Source of the DNA: Pseudomaricurvus sp965656525 | GTDB lineage: Bacteria > Pseudomonadota > Gammaproteobacteria > Pseudomonadales > Cellvibrionaceae | Assembly: GCA_965656525.1 (NCBI GenBank) | Contig: CBFHKY010000006.1 | Coordinates: forward strand, 1 to 64,000 | DNA length: 64,000 nt | Direction: 5' to 3' | Part shown: positions 16,910-25,726 of the stretch, in pieces | How the letters are laid out: the number at the start of each line of letters is the position of its first letter | Position numbering within the stretch: the first letter of the stretch is position 1 | Translations under genes and position numbers: made by a program | Notes under the pieces: model-generated | Seen by the model: only the letters and a program-made list of their open reading frames with translations | Told to the model about the DNA's origin: nothing | The model's database searches: none

Positions 16910-18998
16910 TCACACATTGGCGTAATTTTCACTGTCACCCAGCCAACGGATAATAAGTGCCTCAGCGTTGTCTGGGTACTGTTGCAAAATGGCGGTAGCC
17001 ACCTCTTTAATTCTGGGCAATAAATGGCCGTCACGTTGTAGATCCGCCAACCGAAAATTCACATCGCCAGTTTGGCGTGTGCCGAGTACTTCACCAGGGC
17101 CCCGTAATTCAAGGTCTTTTTCTGCGATGGCAAACCCGTCGTTGGTGGCACGCATGGCATTAAGCCGTTCTTTTGCGTGGGCAGACAGCGGGTTGCCATA
17201 CAACAACACACAGTGACTTTCTGCCTGGCCGCGGCCGACCCTTCCCCGCAATTGATGCAGCTGTGCCAAGCCCAAGCGCTCCGGGTTTTCGATGATCATC
17301 AGGCTGGCATTCGGAACATCCACCCCCACTTCGATCACGGTCGTCGCCACCAATAAATCCACATCCCCCGCTTTGAAGGCTGCCATACGCGATTCTTTTT
17401 CGGCGGCCTTTAACCGCCCGTGCACCAACTCTATTGATAATCCCGGCAAGCTGTTAGTGAGCTCTTCAGCCGCTTCTTCGGCCGCTTGGGCTTCCAGCGC
17501 TTCTGTTTCTTCGATCAAAGTGCACACCCAATAGGCTTGGCGCCCTTGCTGGCAAGCGGCGTTCACTCGCGCCATCACATCGTTGCGGCGTTCTTGGCTG
17601 ATGGCTACCGTCGCTACGGGTGTGCGACCAGGAGGAAGCTCATCGATGATGGAGCAGTCCAGATCCGCGTAAGCGCTCATGGCCAGCGTACGCGGGATCG
17701 GTGTGGCCGTCATAATCAACTGATGAGAGCGCAAGCCTTCACTGGACTTGTGTCGCAATGCCAAGCGCTGATGTACGCCAAAACGGTGCTGCTCATCAAT
17801 AACCGTGAGCGCTAAATCAGCAAAGTTCACTTCATCTTGAAACAGGGCGTGGGTCCCCACAATCACTTGTGCCTCGCCACTGGCTATCTTGTTCAGCTGT
17901 TCTCGCCGCTGTGCTTGTTTTTGACGGCCGCTCAACCACGCCACCTCGATGCCTAAAGGATTAAGCCAAGCGCTGAAGTTTTGCCGGTGTTGCTCGGCGA
18001 GAATTTCTGTTGGTGCCATGATCGCGGCCTGTCGACCGTTACCGACAGCTTGTAATGCGGCCATCGCCGCAACCACCGTTTTGCCTGAGCCGACATCTCC
18101 CTGAACCAAGCGCAACATAGGGTAAGGTCGCGCAAGATCGGCTGATATTTCAGCGGCCACATGAGCTTGCGCATGGGTAAGGGTAAAGCCCAGCTGTTGT
18201 GTAAATCGATCTAACAGCAGGGTAGGTGCTGGCAGCGGCTCTGCACCCGCCGACTGAATCTTTTCTCGCACCCGCAGCAAACTCAAGTGATGTGCGAGCA
18301 GCTCTTCGAAAGCCAATCGCTGTTGATACGTGTGGCTGCCTTCTAACAGCTCGTTCAAAGGCGCATCTTTTGGTGGGTGGTGTAAAAACTCGATGGCCTC
18401 AGCCAGTGGGTAGGCTTGGCGACGCCAGAGGTTATCAGGGATAAGCTCTTCTAAGGAGTGGCTACCCATTAGCCCCAGAGCTTGTTCGGTAAGCCCTCGC
18501 AGACGAGCCTGAGTAAGACCGTCAGCGGCATGATACACCGGTGTTAGGCGCTGCTCTAAGGGCAGCGGCTTGGCCTCATCCAAAAACTCATATTCTGGGT
18601 GGTAGAGCTCCAGACCTGACACGCCCCTTCGTGTTTCACCAAAGCAGCGCAGTTTTACACCAGGTACCAATCGGGATTTCTGCGCACCCGAAAAATGAAA
18701 AAAACGCAGCGTAATCAGTCCTGTTCCATCCTGTAAGCGGCACACCAAACTGCGGCGGCGACCGTAAACCACATCACTGCCGCGCACCTCGCCCTCAATC
18801 ACCACACTGGTCATCGGTGCCAGACTTNNNNNNNNNNNNNNNNNNNNNNNNNNNNNNNNNNNNNNNNNNNNNNNNNNNNNNNNNNNNNNNNNNNNNNNNN
18901 NNNNNNNNNNNNNNNNNNNNNNNNNNNGTAACATCCAGCTGTGCGAGGGACGGAGCGTGAGGTTGGCCGCGTGACACTACTGAGGGCTGTTCAGACAT
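16910..18998 (-). CDS. recG: ATP-dependent DNA helicase RecG (interrupted by assembly gap)
   Basis: RecG remodels stalled replication forks and Holliday junctions. C-terminal to the gap are the wedge/OB domain (TSVVIEGEVRGSDVVYGRRRSL), Walker A GDVGSGKT, the DEQH box (VIDEQHRFGVHQR), motif III TATPIPRT, motif VI (QLRGRVGRG) and the RecG tail. The N-terminus MSEQPSVVSRGQPHAPSLAQLDV lies right of the 100-N gap (18828-18927) in a different frame from the rest, so the true gap is not 100 bases; by comparison with remembered relatives roughly 45 codons are missing. ATG 18998 is chosen over TTG 19004. It follows the oxyR homologue by 9 bases. Confidence 0.92.
18828..18927. other. Assembly gap, 100 N, inside recG
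   Basis: Exactly 100 N. The recG reading frame differs on its two sides, showing that the number of N is a placeholder and not the real length. Confidence 0.98.
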
Positions 18999-19007
18999 AG
19001 GCAACCA

Positions 19008-19919
19008 TCAGTGACGGATGGAACATTGGTTGATGGCTTGGCGCAAGCCGTCAATGGCCTTATGCCGCGGAAAGCTCGCACGCCACGCAAGCGCTACGGT
19101 GCGCTGTGGGGCAGGCTCGGCAAACGGTCTTGTCACCAGTAGACCTGTGGCATAGTGTGAAGATTCCGCCGCCGACATGGGCAGAATAGTGATACCCAAT
19201 CCGGATGCCACCATGTGCCGCAATGTATCCAAAGAACTTCCTTCGGCTGCGACCTTAGAAGGCCGTTGATTTTCCAGTGTGGGCTTCAGTTTGGGAAACG
19301 CTTCCAAAATCTGATCGCGAAAACAATGACCGTCACCCAGCAATAGCACATCGTGTTCCAGTAAGTCCTCCCCAGTGATCGCTTGCTTGGCAGCCAGTGG
19401 GTGATCGTGGGTCATCAGCACCATAAAAGGCTCATCGTAGAGAGGCTGGGTGACGACATCTGGCTCCTTAAAAGGCAGTGCCACAATGATGGCGTCTAGC
19501 TCACCGTTGCGCAGCCGTTGACGTAACGTCGAAGTGTAGCCCTCTTCAACGTACAATGGCATTTTGGGGGCCAGTGTTTGCAGCTGCGGAATAAAGTGCG
19601 GCAGCAAAAACGGACCAATGGTAAAAATTGCCCCGACACTTAAAGGGCTGCTGAGTTGATCTTTACCTTCGTTGGCCATCTCTTTAATTTCGGCCACTTG
19701 CTCTAACACTTTCTGCGATTGTGTAATGATCCTTTCACCCAGCGGGGTCAGTTGGACACGACTTTTTGAACGTTCAAACAGCGGTACGCCCAACTCTTCT
19801 TCTAGTTTTTTGACCGCAATACTGAGTGTTGGCTGCGACACATAACAGCGTTCAGCAGCCCGACCGAAGTGCTGCTCCTGTGCGAGAGTCACAATGTAGC
19901 GAAGTTCAGTCAACGTCAT
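19008..19919 (-). CDS. oxyR: OxyR-like LysR-family regulator lacking the second redox cysteine
   Basis: 303 residues from ATG 19919 (a GTG at 19928 is also in frame). N-terminal winged helix (residues 1-60, HFGRAAERCYVSQPTLSIAVKKLEEELG) and C-terminal effector domain. OxyR senses hydrogen peroxide through a Cys199-Cys208 disulfide. With this start the GHCFRDQ motif places a cysteine exactly at 199, but position 208 is phenylalanine (TTT at 19298-19296). The only other cysteines are near residue 25 and at the extreme C-terminus. It may use another chemistry at Cys199 or sense differently. Forms an operon with recG, as in some Pseudomonas-like genomes. Confidence 0.85.
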   Translation of the reverse strand: MTLTELRYIVTLAQEQHFGRAAERCYVSQPTLSIAVKKLEEELGVPLFERSKSRVQLTPLGERIITQSQKVLEQVAEIKEMANEGKDQLSSPLSVGAIFTIGPFLLPHFIPQLQTLAPKMPLYVEEGYTSTLRQRLRNGELDAIIVALPFKEPDVVTQPLYDEPFMVLMTHDHPLAAKQAITGEDLLEHDVLLLGDGHCFRDQILEAFPKLKPTLENQRPSKVAAEGSSLDTLRHMVASGLGITILPMSAAESSHYATGLLVTRPFAEPAPQRTVALAWRASFPRHKAIDGLRQAINQCSIRH

Positions 19920-20101
19920 AGGTTTCACTCAGGATTGTCTATTTCGAAAGCATTTTGGCACAAACTGGCTATAGACGAGAACTATTGATTTTCTTACCCT
20001 TGATAAATTCATCGACGGTCTTTGTGGTTCAGTTTTTGGCTCAGATTCACCGTGCACACACACCGCTTAAACAAACGGCACAGAACAAAAAGGTAATTAC
20101 A

Positions 20102-21007
20102 ATGGCCTCAACGGCAGCTCATACCAACACAAAGACGACAGTAGCTATTTTAGGTTGCGGCGACCTAGGCGCGCGCCTTGCCGATCAACTGCCTGCGTCA
20201 CACTTCTCGGTTGTGGGCTTACGCCGTCGCCACCTACCGGCAACACCCGACATTGAATATCGCTCAGCGGATATGCAAAACGCGGCGGCTTTATCTTCCG
20301 CTCTACCCAGCACACCTGAAGTGATTGTCATGACACCCACACCGAGCGCTCGAACGGATGAAGGTTATCAGCAGGCTTATGTGGGCAGCGTTCAAGCATT
20401 ACTCGACTACCTTCAAGGTCGTCAGCCGCCGCAACTGATATTGTTTGCCTCCAGCACCGGGGTTTATGGACAACAACAAGGCGAGTGGGTTGATGAAGCG
20501 TCAGCGACGGAGCCCACAGGGTTTACCGGTCGTCGCTTATTGGAGGCTGAAGAGCTGCTACAAAACAGTGAATTCAACAGCTGTGTGATTCGTTTTGCCG
20601 GTATTTACGGGCCCGGTCGGCAGCGTATGATCCAGCAAGTCAGCACCGGTAAGATCAGCCCAGCTGAACCACCCGTTTATGGCAACCGTATTCATGCTGA
20701 CGATTGCGCCGCCGTATTTACCCACATCATAACGCTACACCAGACCTCACAACATCCGCCGAATCGGGATTGTTATGTGGCCTGTGACAGTGACCCAGCC
20801 ACGCTGCATACGGTACACCATTGGGTGGCCGACCAGCTGGGTGTGAGCCAAGCACAGCGCTATGAGGCCGACGCAAGTGATCGCGGCAGCAAACGCTGCA
20901 GCAACCACAAGCTCCTGACCAGTGGATTTCAGTTGCGCTATAGCAGCTACCAACAAGGGTATCCCCCCATCATCGCCGAGTACTTAGCCCATGCACACAA
21001 CCGTTAG
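20102..21007 (+). CDS. NAD(P)-dependent epimerase/dehydratase-like protein (YeeZ-type)
   Basis: 301 residues. An N-terminal Rossmann motif VAILGCGDLGARLA (residues 17-30), a LILFASSTGVYGQQQGEWVDE segment carrying the serine and tyrosine region of extended short-chain dehydrogenases, and VIRFAGIYGPGR. No definite substrate. The upstream in-frame extension to 19955 is rejected because ATG 20102 has AAGG at eight bases. It is divergent from the oxyR homologue and overlaps the next gene by 17 bases, so the two are translationally coupled. Confidence 0.8.
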   Translation: MASTAAHTNTKTTVAILGCGDLGARLADQLPASHFSVVGLRRRHLPATPDIEYRSADMQNAAALSSALPSTPEVIVMTPTPSARTDEGYQQAYVGSVQALLDYLQGRQPPQLILFASSTGVYGQQQGEWVDEASATEPTGFTGRRLLEAEELLQNSEFNSCVIRFAGIYGPGRQRMIQQVSTGKISPAEPPVYGNRIHADDCAAVFTHIITLHQTSQHPPNRDCYVACDSDPATLHTVHHWVADQLGVSQAQRYEADASDRGSKRCSNHKLLTSGFQLRYSSYQQGYPPIIAEYLAHAHNR

Positions 21008-22184
21008 CAATCTGGCAATCACCCTGCTCGACAGCATACATCAAGTGGCTGCCAATGATTGGGATGCACTGTGGCTTAACAGCAACGATGGCCCTCTGCC
21101 CAATCCATTTCTGACTCATCGATTTTTAGCAGCACTGGAAGACAGCGGTTGCACCGATGCCGAAAGCGGCTGGGAGCCCAAACACTTGGTGATTCATACC
21201 CAAGATGATACCGGTACGCAGCGATTAGTGGCAGCCATGCCGCTGTACCAAAAAGCACACTCCTATGGCGAGTATGTGTTCGACTGGAGTTGGGCCGACG
21301 CCTACCATCGCAACGGCTTGAACTATTACCCAAAACTGCTATCCGCTATTCCATTCACGCCTGCAACTGGGCATCGCTTGGCTGTCGCCGAGTCGTTAGA
21401 CGTAAGCGCCATTACCACTGCTGTGCATGACTTCCTTGCTCACTACTGCCAGCAGCAAGCCCTGAGTGGCTGGCACTGCCTGTTTTTACCACAGACTCAA
21501 ACCAGTGGCTGGCAACAAGCTGGCAGTCGCACTCGCACGGGCTGTCAATTTCATTGGTATAACCGAGGCTTTACTTCTTTTGATGAATTCTTAGAAACCT
21601 TTAACTCGCGCAAACGCAAAGCTGTGCGCAAAGAGCGCCGCCAAGTCACCGAGCAAGGGGTGACATTGGTGCGTCTGACCGGGGATGAAATTACAGCGGC
21701 TGACTGGGATCGCTTCTACCGCTTCTACCACACCACGTATTTTAAGCGCAGCGGCAACAGCGGCTACTTAAACAGAGCGTTTTTTGAGCGCATTGGGCAG
21801 TGCCTAGCAGACCAACTATTGATGGTGAATGCCATTAAGGATGGTGTAGTCATCGCCAGTGCTTTGTGCTTTTTTGACAGCCACCATTTATACGGTCGCT
21901 ATTGGGGCTGCATGGAAGAAGTCTCTGGGTTGCACTTTGAAGCTTGTTATTACCAAGGGATAGAGTTCGCCATCGAAAAAGAGCTAGCCGTCTTCGACCC
22001 TGGCGCACAGGGGGAGCACAAAATACAGCGGGGCTTTGAACCCACATTGACCTACTCACAACATTGGCTAACCGATCACCGCTTTATGGATGCTGTGGAT
22101 AACTTTCTGCAACAGGAGACACCCGGTGTTCAAGCGTATCAACAAGATTGCAGCCAATACCTGCCTTTCAAGCAGACCCCATAA
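20991..22184 (+). CDS. FemAB-like/GNAT-fold protein (COG3146, DUF482)
   Basis: 397 residues. The N-terminal PNPFLTHRFLAALEDSG, the YGEYVFDWSWADAYHRNGLNYYPKLLSAIPFTP segment and the C-terminal HLYGRYWGCMEEVSGLHFEACYYQGIEFAIE segment are characteristic of the COG3146 family, annotated as putative acyl- or aminoacyl-transferases with two GNAT-like halves. No experimentally assigned function is known to me. The overlap with the upstream epimerase-like gene indicates coupled expression. Confidence 0.8.
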   Translation: MHTTVSNLAITLLDSIHQVAANDWDALWLNSNDGPLPNPFLTHRFLAALEDSGCTDAESGWEPKHLVIHTQDDTGTQRLVAAMPLYQKAHSYGEYVFDWSWADAYHRNGLNYYPKLLSAIPFTPATGHRLAVAESLDVSAITTAVHDFLAHYCQQQALSGWHCLFLPQTQTSGWQQAGSRTRTGCQFHWYNRGFTSFDEFLETFNSRKRKAVRKERRQVTEQGVTLVRLTGDEITAADWDRFYRFYHTTYFKRSGNSGYLNRAFFERIGQCLADQLLMVNAIKDGVVIASALCFFDSHHLYGRYWGCMEEVSGLHFEACYYQGIEFAIEKELAVFDPGAQGEHKIQRGFEPTLTYSQHWLTDHRFMDAVDNFLQQETPGVQAYQQDCSQYLPFKQTP

Positions 22185-22197
22185 TAAGCAGTCTGAG

Positions 22198-22223
22198 CCA
22201 CCCTCTACGGGTGGGCGGTTTTT
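22198..22223 (+). terminator. Terminator after the FemAB-like gene
   Basis: CCACCC (22198-22203) pairs with GGGTGG (22209-22214) around a short loop, followed by GGTTTTT. It overlaps the last codons of the convergent methyltransferase gene. Confidence 0.7.
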
Positions 22224-22810
22224 CGAAACACCAAACAGCGATTGTTGGAAGGCATCGCGATGTCTTCCAACAACGACAGGCCTTCTGTGGCAGCTGCGTC
22301 ACAGATCGCTTCAAAGTCTCGAATAGCACGGTGTGGTGCCTGCTGCTTAAGCAAGAGGTTAAACTGTGCATTGCTTTCACTGGTAAAGCGGCCTTCGTAG
22401 TTAAAAGGCCCATATACAACAAAAAAGCCGCCCAGGGGCAGTACGTATTTTACGCCAGCCAACATGGCCAACACTTCGTGCCAAGCCATGATATGAGCGG
22501 TATTGGCCGTAAACACCGCATCGAACATACTGTCTGGCCAAGGCCCACTAGCAACGTCTAAAGGGATAGGGGCCTTAAGGTTGCTCCCTGAGTACTCGTT
22601 TAACCACGCATGAATGCCCGCATGGTTCTCTGGTAAATCGCTAGTCTGCCAAACCACGTGGGGTAAGTGCTCAGCAAAAAACACCGCGTGCTGCCCTGTG
22701 CCTGTACCCACCTCTAAGACCGAACGCGCTCTTGCAAGGTAGTGCTCCAATACACGAAGAATAGGCTGCTTATTATTTTCACAAGCGGGTGAAAAGGGCT
22801 TCTCTAACAT
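22205..22810 (-). CDS. DUF938 family SAM-dependent methyltransferase
   Basis: 201 residues. The start (M-EKPFSPACENNKQPILRVL) and the SAM-binding motif VLEVGTGTGQHAVFFA (residues 33-48) identify the DUF938 family, and a YGPFNYEGRFTSESNAQF segment near residue 145 is also characteristic. The substrate is unknown. Single gene, convergent with the FemAB-like gene and sharing its terminator region. Confidence 0.88.
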   Translation of the reverse strand: MLEKPFSPACENNKQPILRVLEHYLARARSVLEVGTGTGQHAVFFAEHLPHVVWQTSDLPENHAGIHAWLNEYSGSNLKAPIPLDVASGPWPDSMFDAVFTANTAHIMAWHEVLAMLAGVKYVLPLGGFFVVYGPFNYEGRFTSESNAQFNLLLKQQAPHRAIRDFEAICDAAATEGLSLLEDIAMPSNNRCLVFRKTAHP

Positions 22811-22870
22811 GGCATCACCTACATCTTCTTTCGTATGAGCCCATTACTGTCTACGACTGTCGGCTGGATT

Positions 22871-23758
22871 TCAATCTCTTCTTTGAGGTAAGCCTAATTC
22901 GTTACGCCACCTAACCACGTGGCGTAAGAATTCATCACTAATAAGCGGGTTATTAAGGTAAATAGCGCGACGATCTTTCAGCTTTAATTGCTCTAACAGT
23001 TGATTGTGTGTCGCCAAAAAGTAATCTTCATAGGCACCATTCAACAGCGCACGTCGCAAACCAAGTTCAATTCTAGCGGCCAGCGCAGGGTTTTTTCTGC
23101 TGGTAAAGAAAGTAGACGTTGATGGATAAATAAAAAGCAGATTAGGCTCAATCATCAAATCGGGTGTGCCGTGGCTATCCATATCCGATGTTACTTCATT
23201 TACCCCCCGCAAAAAGCAGTGAAAGCGGTTGGCCGCTAGCATAAGAAATAAGTTATCGAAATTGACCGATGTGGCTACAGGTAAGCTATTATTGCGCAAA
23301 ATGTCGGTATCCGGCCAATGCGCATTCTGACCAAATACAATACCGTTATTTAACAAATCCTGATGGCTGCGCACACCTTCAAAACGCGGTTGCTGATCAC
23401 GACGAATGATGCACACTCGATAGCCAATCAAGCCTCTATCTGACACAACCCTTACGGGTAATAGGGATCTTTCACGCTCTTCATTAATGACCGCATTAAT
23501 CACATCCACTGACGAAGACTTGTCTTGCATGATGGAAGCCAAAGCCCGCTGCTGATTGACCTCTTCCCCTCGTACAATTTTATAAGGGCCGTATTCGTTG
23601 ACTGTTTGCTCCAGTGCTAGCTCAAGCAGCTGACGTGTGTGAGAACTGTCGTAATTGCGATACCAGAGTGTGACCGTATCGACATTTTCTTGCGCACAGG
23701 CCAGCACACTAATAGACCCTATTAGCCCAGCCAATAACCAAATTGCGCCGCGACTCAC
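22871..23758 (-). CDS. Periplasmic binding-protein-like protein (second of tandem pair)
   Basis: 295 residues with a signal peptide (hydrophobic stretch ending around ACAQEN). Length and layout resemble type II periplasmic solute-binding proteins related to SBP_bac_3: TVTLWYRNYDSSHTRQLLELAL near the start, GLIGYRVCIIRR near 110, and a late RIELGLRRALLNGAYEDYF. The start is GTG 23758, whose GTGA overlaps the stop of the preceding paralogue by 4 bases, supporting translational coupling. No ABC permease genes are adjacent, so a sensory role is more likely than transport. The ligand is unknown. Confidence 0.7.
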   Translation of the reverse strand: MSRGAIWLLAGLIGSISVLACAQENVDTVTLWYRNYDSSHTRQLLELALEQTVNEYGPYKIVRGEEVNQQRALASIMQDKSSSVDVINAVINEERERSLLPVRVVSDRGLIGYRVCIIRRDQQPRFEGVRSHQDLLNNGIVFGQNAHWPDTDILRNNSLPVATSVNFDNLFLMLAANRFHCFLRGVNEVTSDMDSHGTPDLMIEPNLLFIYPSTSTFFTSRKNPALAARIELGLRRALLNGAYEDYFLATHNQLLEQLKLKDRRAIYLNNPLISDEFLRHVVRWRNELGLPQRRD

Positions 23759-24696
23759 GGTTGGTACTCCAGTGCTCGAATATCATCAAAAGCTTCTAGT
23801 TCTGGGGATGGATCTGGGTGGTTTAAAAAAATTTCTCGCCGCCCAGATAAATTCAACTGCTTTAACTGGTCACTGAGCAGACGATGCAGCAAGGCGTCGT
23901 AGCTGCCGTCCTCTAGCGCACGTAATAGGCCAAGCTCTAACCGAGTGGCTAATTCGGGTTTCGATTTATGAACGTACACCACTCCCGGCTGAATGTAACG
24001 CACCATAATCGACGACTCGATTTCTAAGGTCTCTGCAAACTTTTGATACTCCGGGACGATTTCTTGGGAGCCTCGCAAAAAGCAATCACACTGACCCTCC
24101 TGCAACATAGTAAATAAAGCGCTGTACTGAGTAGAGCCCACCACAGGGATACCGTTGGCTGTTAATATGTTCATGTCCGGCCAATCGCTGCCTTGGCATA
24201 CCTTCACATTCTGCTGTTTGAAATCAAAAGCGGTACGCAAATCTTTAAAGCGCAATGCATCGTTTTTGCGCATCAAACACACGCGATAGCCCAGTAAACC
24301 TTTTAAAATAGGAAAGCGAAGCGTGATGAACTGTTGATCCCATTGAGCAGAAGTCGCCACACTCATAATGTTCAAACCTTGTTGTTGCAAGAGCGAGTGC
24401 AGGGCTTCGTTTTGCTCCATAGGTTCTGAGCGAATAATGTAACTGGGAGGATAAAGATCCGTGGTCTTATCTAGGGCTAACTGCAAAAATTGATCAACCG
24501 GTGCCGTATCGAAATTTCGGTTCCACAACGTCAACGTCGATTGCGCCCAAGAGCCGGAAGATAATAACAAACTCAGTATTAGGGCCGCACTGAAGAAGGG
24601 TCTCAACCGGTTATTGCGGAAACTGTACAAATGAAAGCGATGCCATAGAGCCTGAAACCTATGTAGATTAGTCTTGTCTTTAGCAGGCTTTTCCAT
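23755..24696 (-). CDS. Periplasmic binding-protein-like protein (first of tandem pair)
   Basis: 313 residues. The N-terminal region has a basic leader followed by a hydrophobic segment (FFSAALILSLLLSSGSWA) that would be a late signal peptide or anchor. The rest aligns along its length with the next gene (TLTLWNRNFDTAPVDQFLQLALDKT, GLLGYRVCLMRKND, DCFLRGSQEIVPE, RLELGLLRALEDGSYDALL), so the pair arose by tandem duplication. It shares a strand with the chemoreceptor and response regulator upstream. Probably a ligand-binding partner of that system; this is inference. Confidence 0.7.
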   Translation of the reverse strand: MEKPAKDKTNLHRFQALWHRFHLYSFRNNRLRPFFSAALILSLLLSSGSWAQSTLTLWNRNFDTAPVDQFLQLALDKTTDLYPPSYIIRSEPMEQNEALHSLLQQQGLNIMSVATSAQWDQQFITLRFPILKGLLGYRVCLMRKNDALRFKDLRTAFDFKQQNVKVCQGSDWPDMNILTANGIPVVGSTQYSALFTMLQEGQCDCFLRGSQEIVPEYQKFAETLEIESSIMVRYIQPGVVYVHKSKPELATRLELGLLRALEDGSYDALLHRLLSDQLKQLNLSGRREIFLNHPDPSPELEAFDDIRALEYQP

Positions 24697-24784
24697 TGTT
24701 GTCTGTTGCCGTGTATTGAAACTGATTTTGGACTGTATCTTTTGCCCTAACGGATAACAAGCTTACAAGATCAGTAAAAGAATA

Positions 24785-25669
24785 TTAGCGGCTCTTACTT
24801 ATAAATTTGGACAACGCTTCAAATTTATCTGGATCATTATCCACAAACTGTATCGTAAACTTTATGATTTTCGTGTCCATTTTATTTTCACCGGCCGCCA
24901 TGCTGCTCAAATAACCGTTTACACGGGCCACCGTACCATCGCCTATTTCGATGTCTACTACCGCCTGATCAAACAAATAAGGCAGCGCATCTTGTCGTGG
25001 CATAAGACCACTGAAACTTTTTAGAGTGATATCACGCACCACGCACGCACAGGTTAGCTTTGGAAAGCGCAATTGCGCACGCGCTTTTGAGGCAGGCTTA
25101 ACTGGCTTTGATGATTTTTTTGTGTCTACTGCGGCACTAGAAGAACCTCCAGTGAGAGCAGAAACACTCTCACTAACAGCCGAAGAGGCAGTGGGAGGAG
25201 TTGCTTTTCCACCGCCGGTCAAAACGTCAATGGAACCAAAGCCTGTATCGCGCCCAGTTTTGGATTCTGAAAAAGCATCTTTGGGGCTTTTCCCGATTTT
25301 TTGTAATTGTTTATGCACCTTTCTTAGCAGCTCGTCTGAAGAAAAGGGTTTAGTAATAAAATCAGACACACCACTCTGTACCGCTTTGACCACATGGTCT
25401 TTATCACCACGGCTGGTCACCATAATAAACGGTGTGTCTTTTAAAGCCTCCTGTGAGCGCACCCAACATAAAAATTCTTCGCCGGTCATACCGGGCATTT
25501 CCCAATCGCTGAGAATCACATCCACGTGTTGTTTACGCAACTGTGAAACGGCTTTACTGCCGTCTGTCGCATCGTATACCTCGCATCCTGGGATTCGATC
25601 CCTTAACTGCTTCTTTATGGTATCGCGAATAAACGTTGCGTCATCAACCACTAAAAATCGTATTGCCAT
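24785..25669 (-). CDS. Response regulator: CheY-like receiver plus C-terminal PilZ-like domain
   Basis: 294 residues. Receiver domain at residues 1-125 with the acidic pair VVDDA, the phosphorylated Asp55 in VILSDWEMPG, a threonine in IMVTSR and Lys107 in ITKPFS. A Ser/Ala/Lys-rich linker (residues 130-195) leads to a roughly 95-residue C-terminal domain (FPKLTCACVVRDITLKSFSGLMP onward). The latter is reminiscent of PilZ, but I do not see a convincing RxxxR cyclic-di-GMP motif, so this is tentative. It lies 57 bases downstream of the chemoreceptor gene. Probably an output of that receptor pathway. Confidence 0.75.
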   Translation of the reverse strand: MAIRFLVVDDATFIRDTIKKQLRDRIPGCEVYDATDGSKAVSQLRKQHVDVILSDWEMPGMTGEEFLCWVRSQEALKDTPFIMVTSRGDKDHVVKAVQSGVSDFITKPFSSDELLRKVHKQLQKIGKSPKDAFSESKTGRDTGFGSIDVLTGGGKATPPTASSAVSESVSALTGGSSSAAVDTKKSSKPVKPASKARAQLRFPKLTCACVVRDITLKSFSGLMPRQDALPYLFDQAVVDIEIGDGTVARVNGYLSSMAAGENKMDTKIIKFTIQFVDNDPDKFEALSKFISKSR

Positions 25670-25726
25670 AGTATTGATCGCTTATGTTCTAAAAAGTCGC
25701 CATCTCATTAAGAAAGTTCGATGGTT

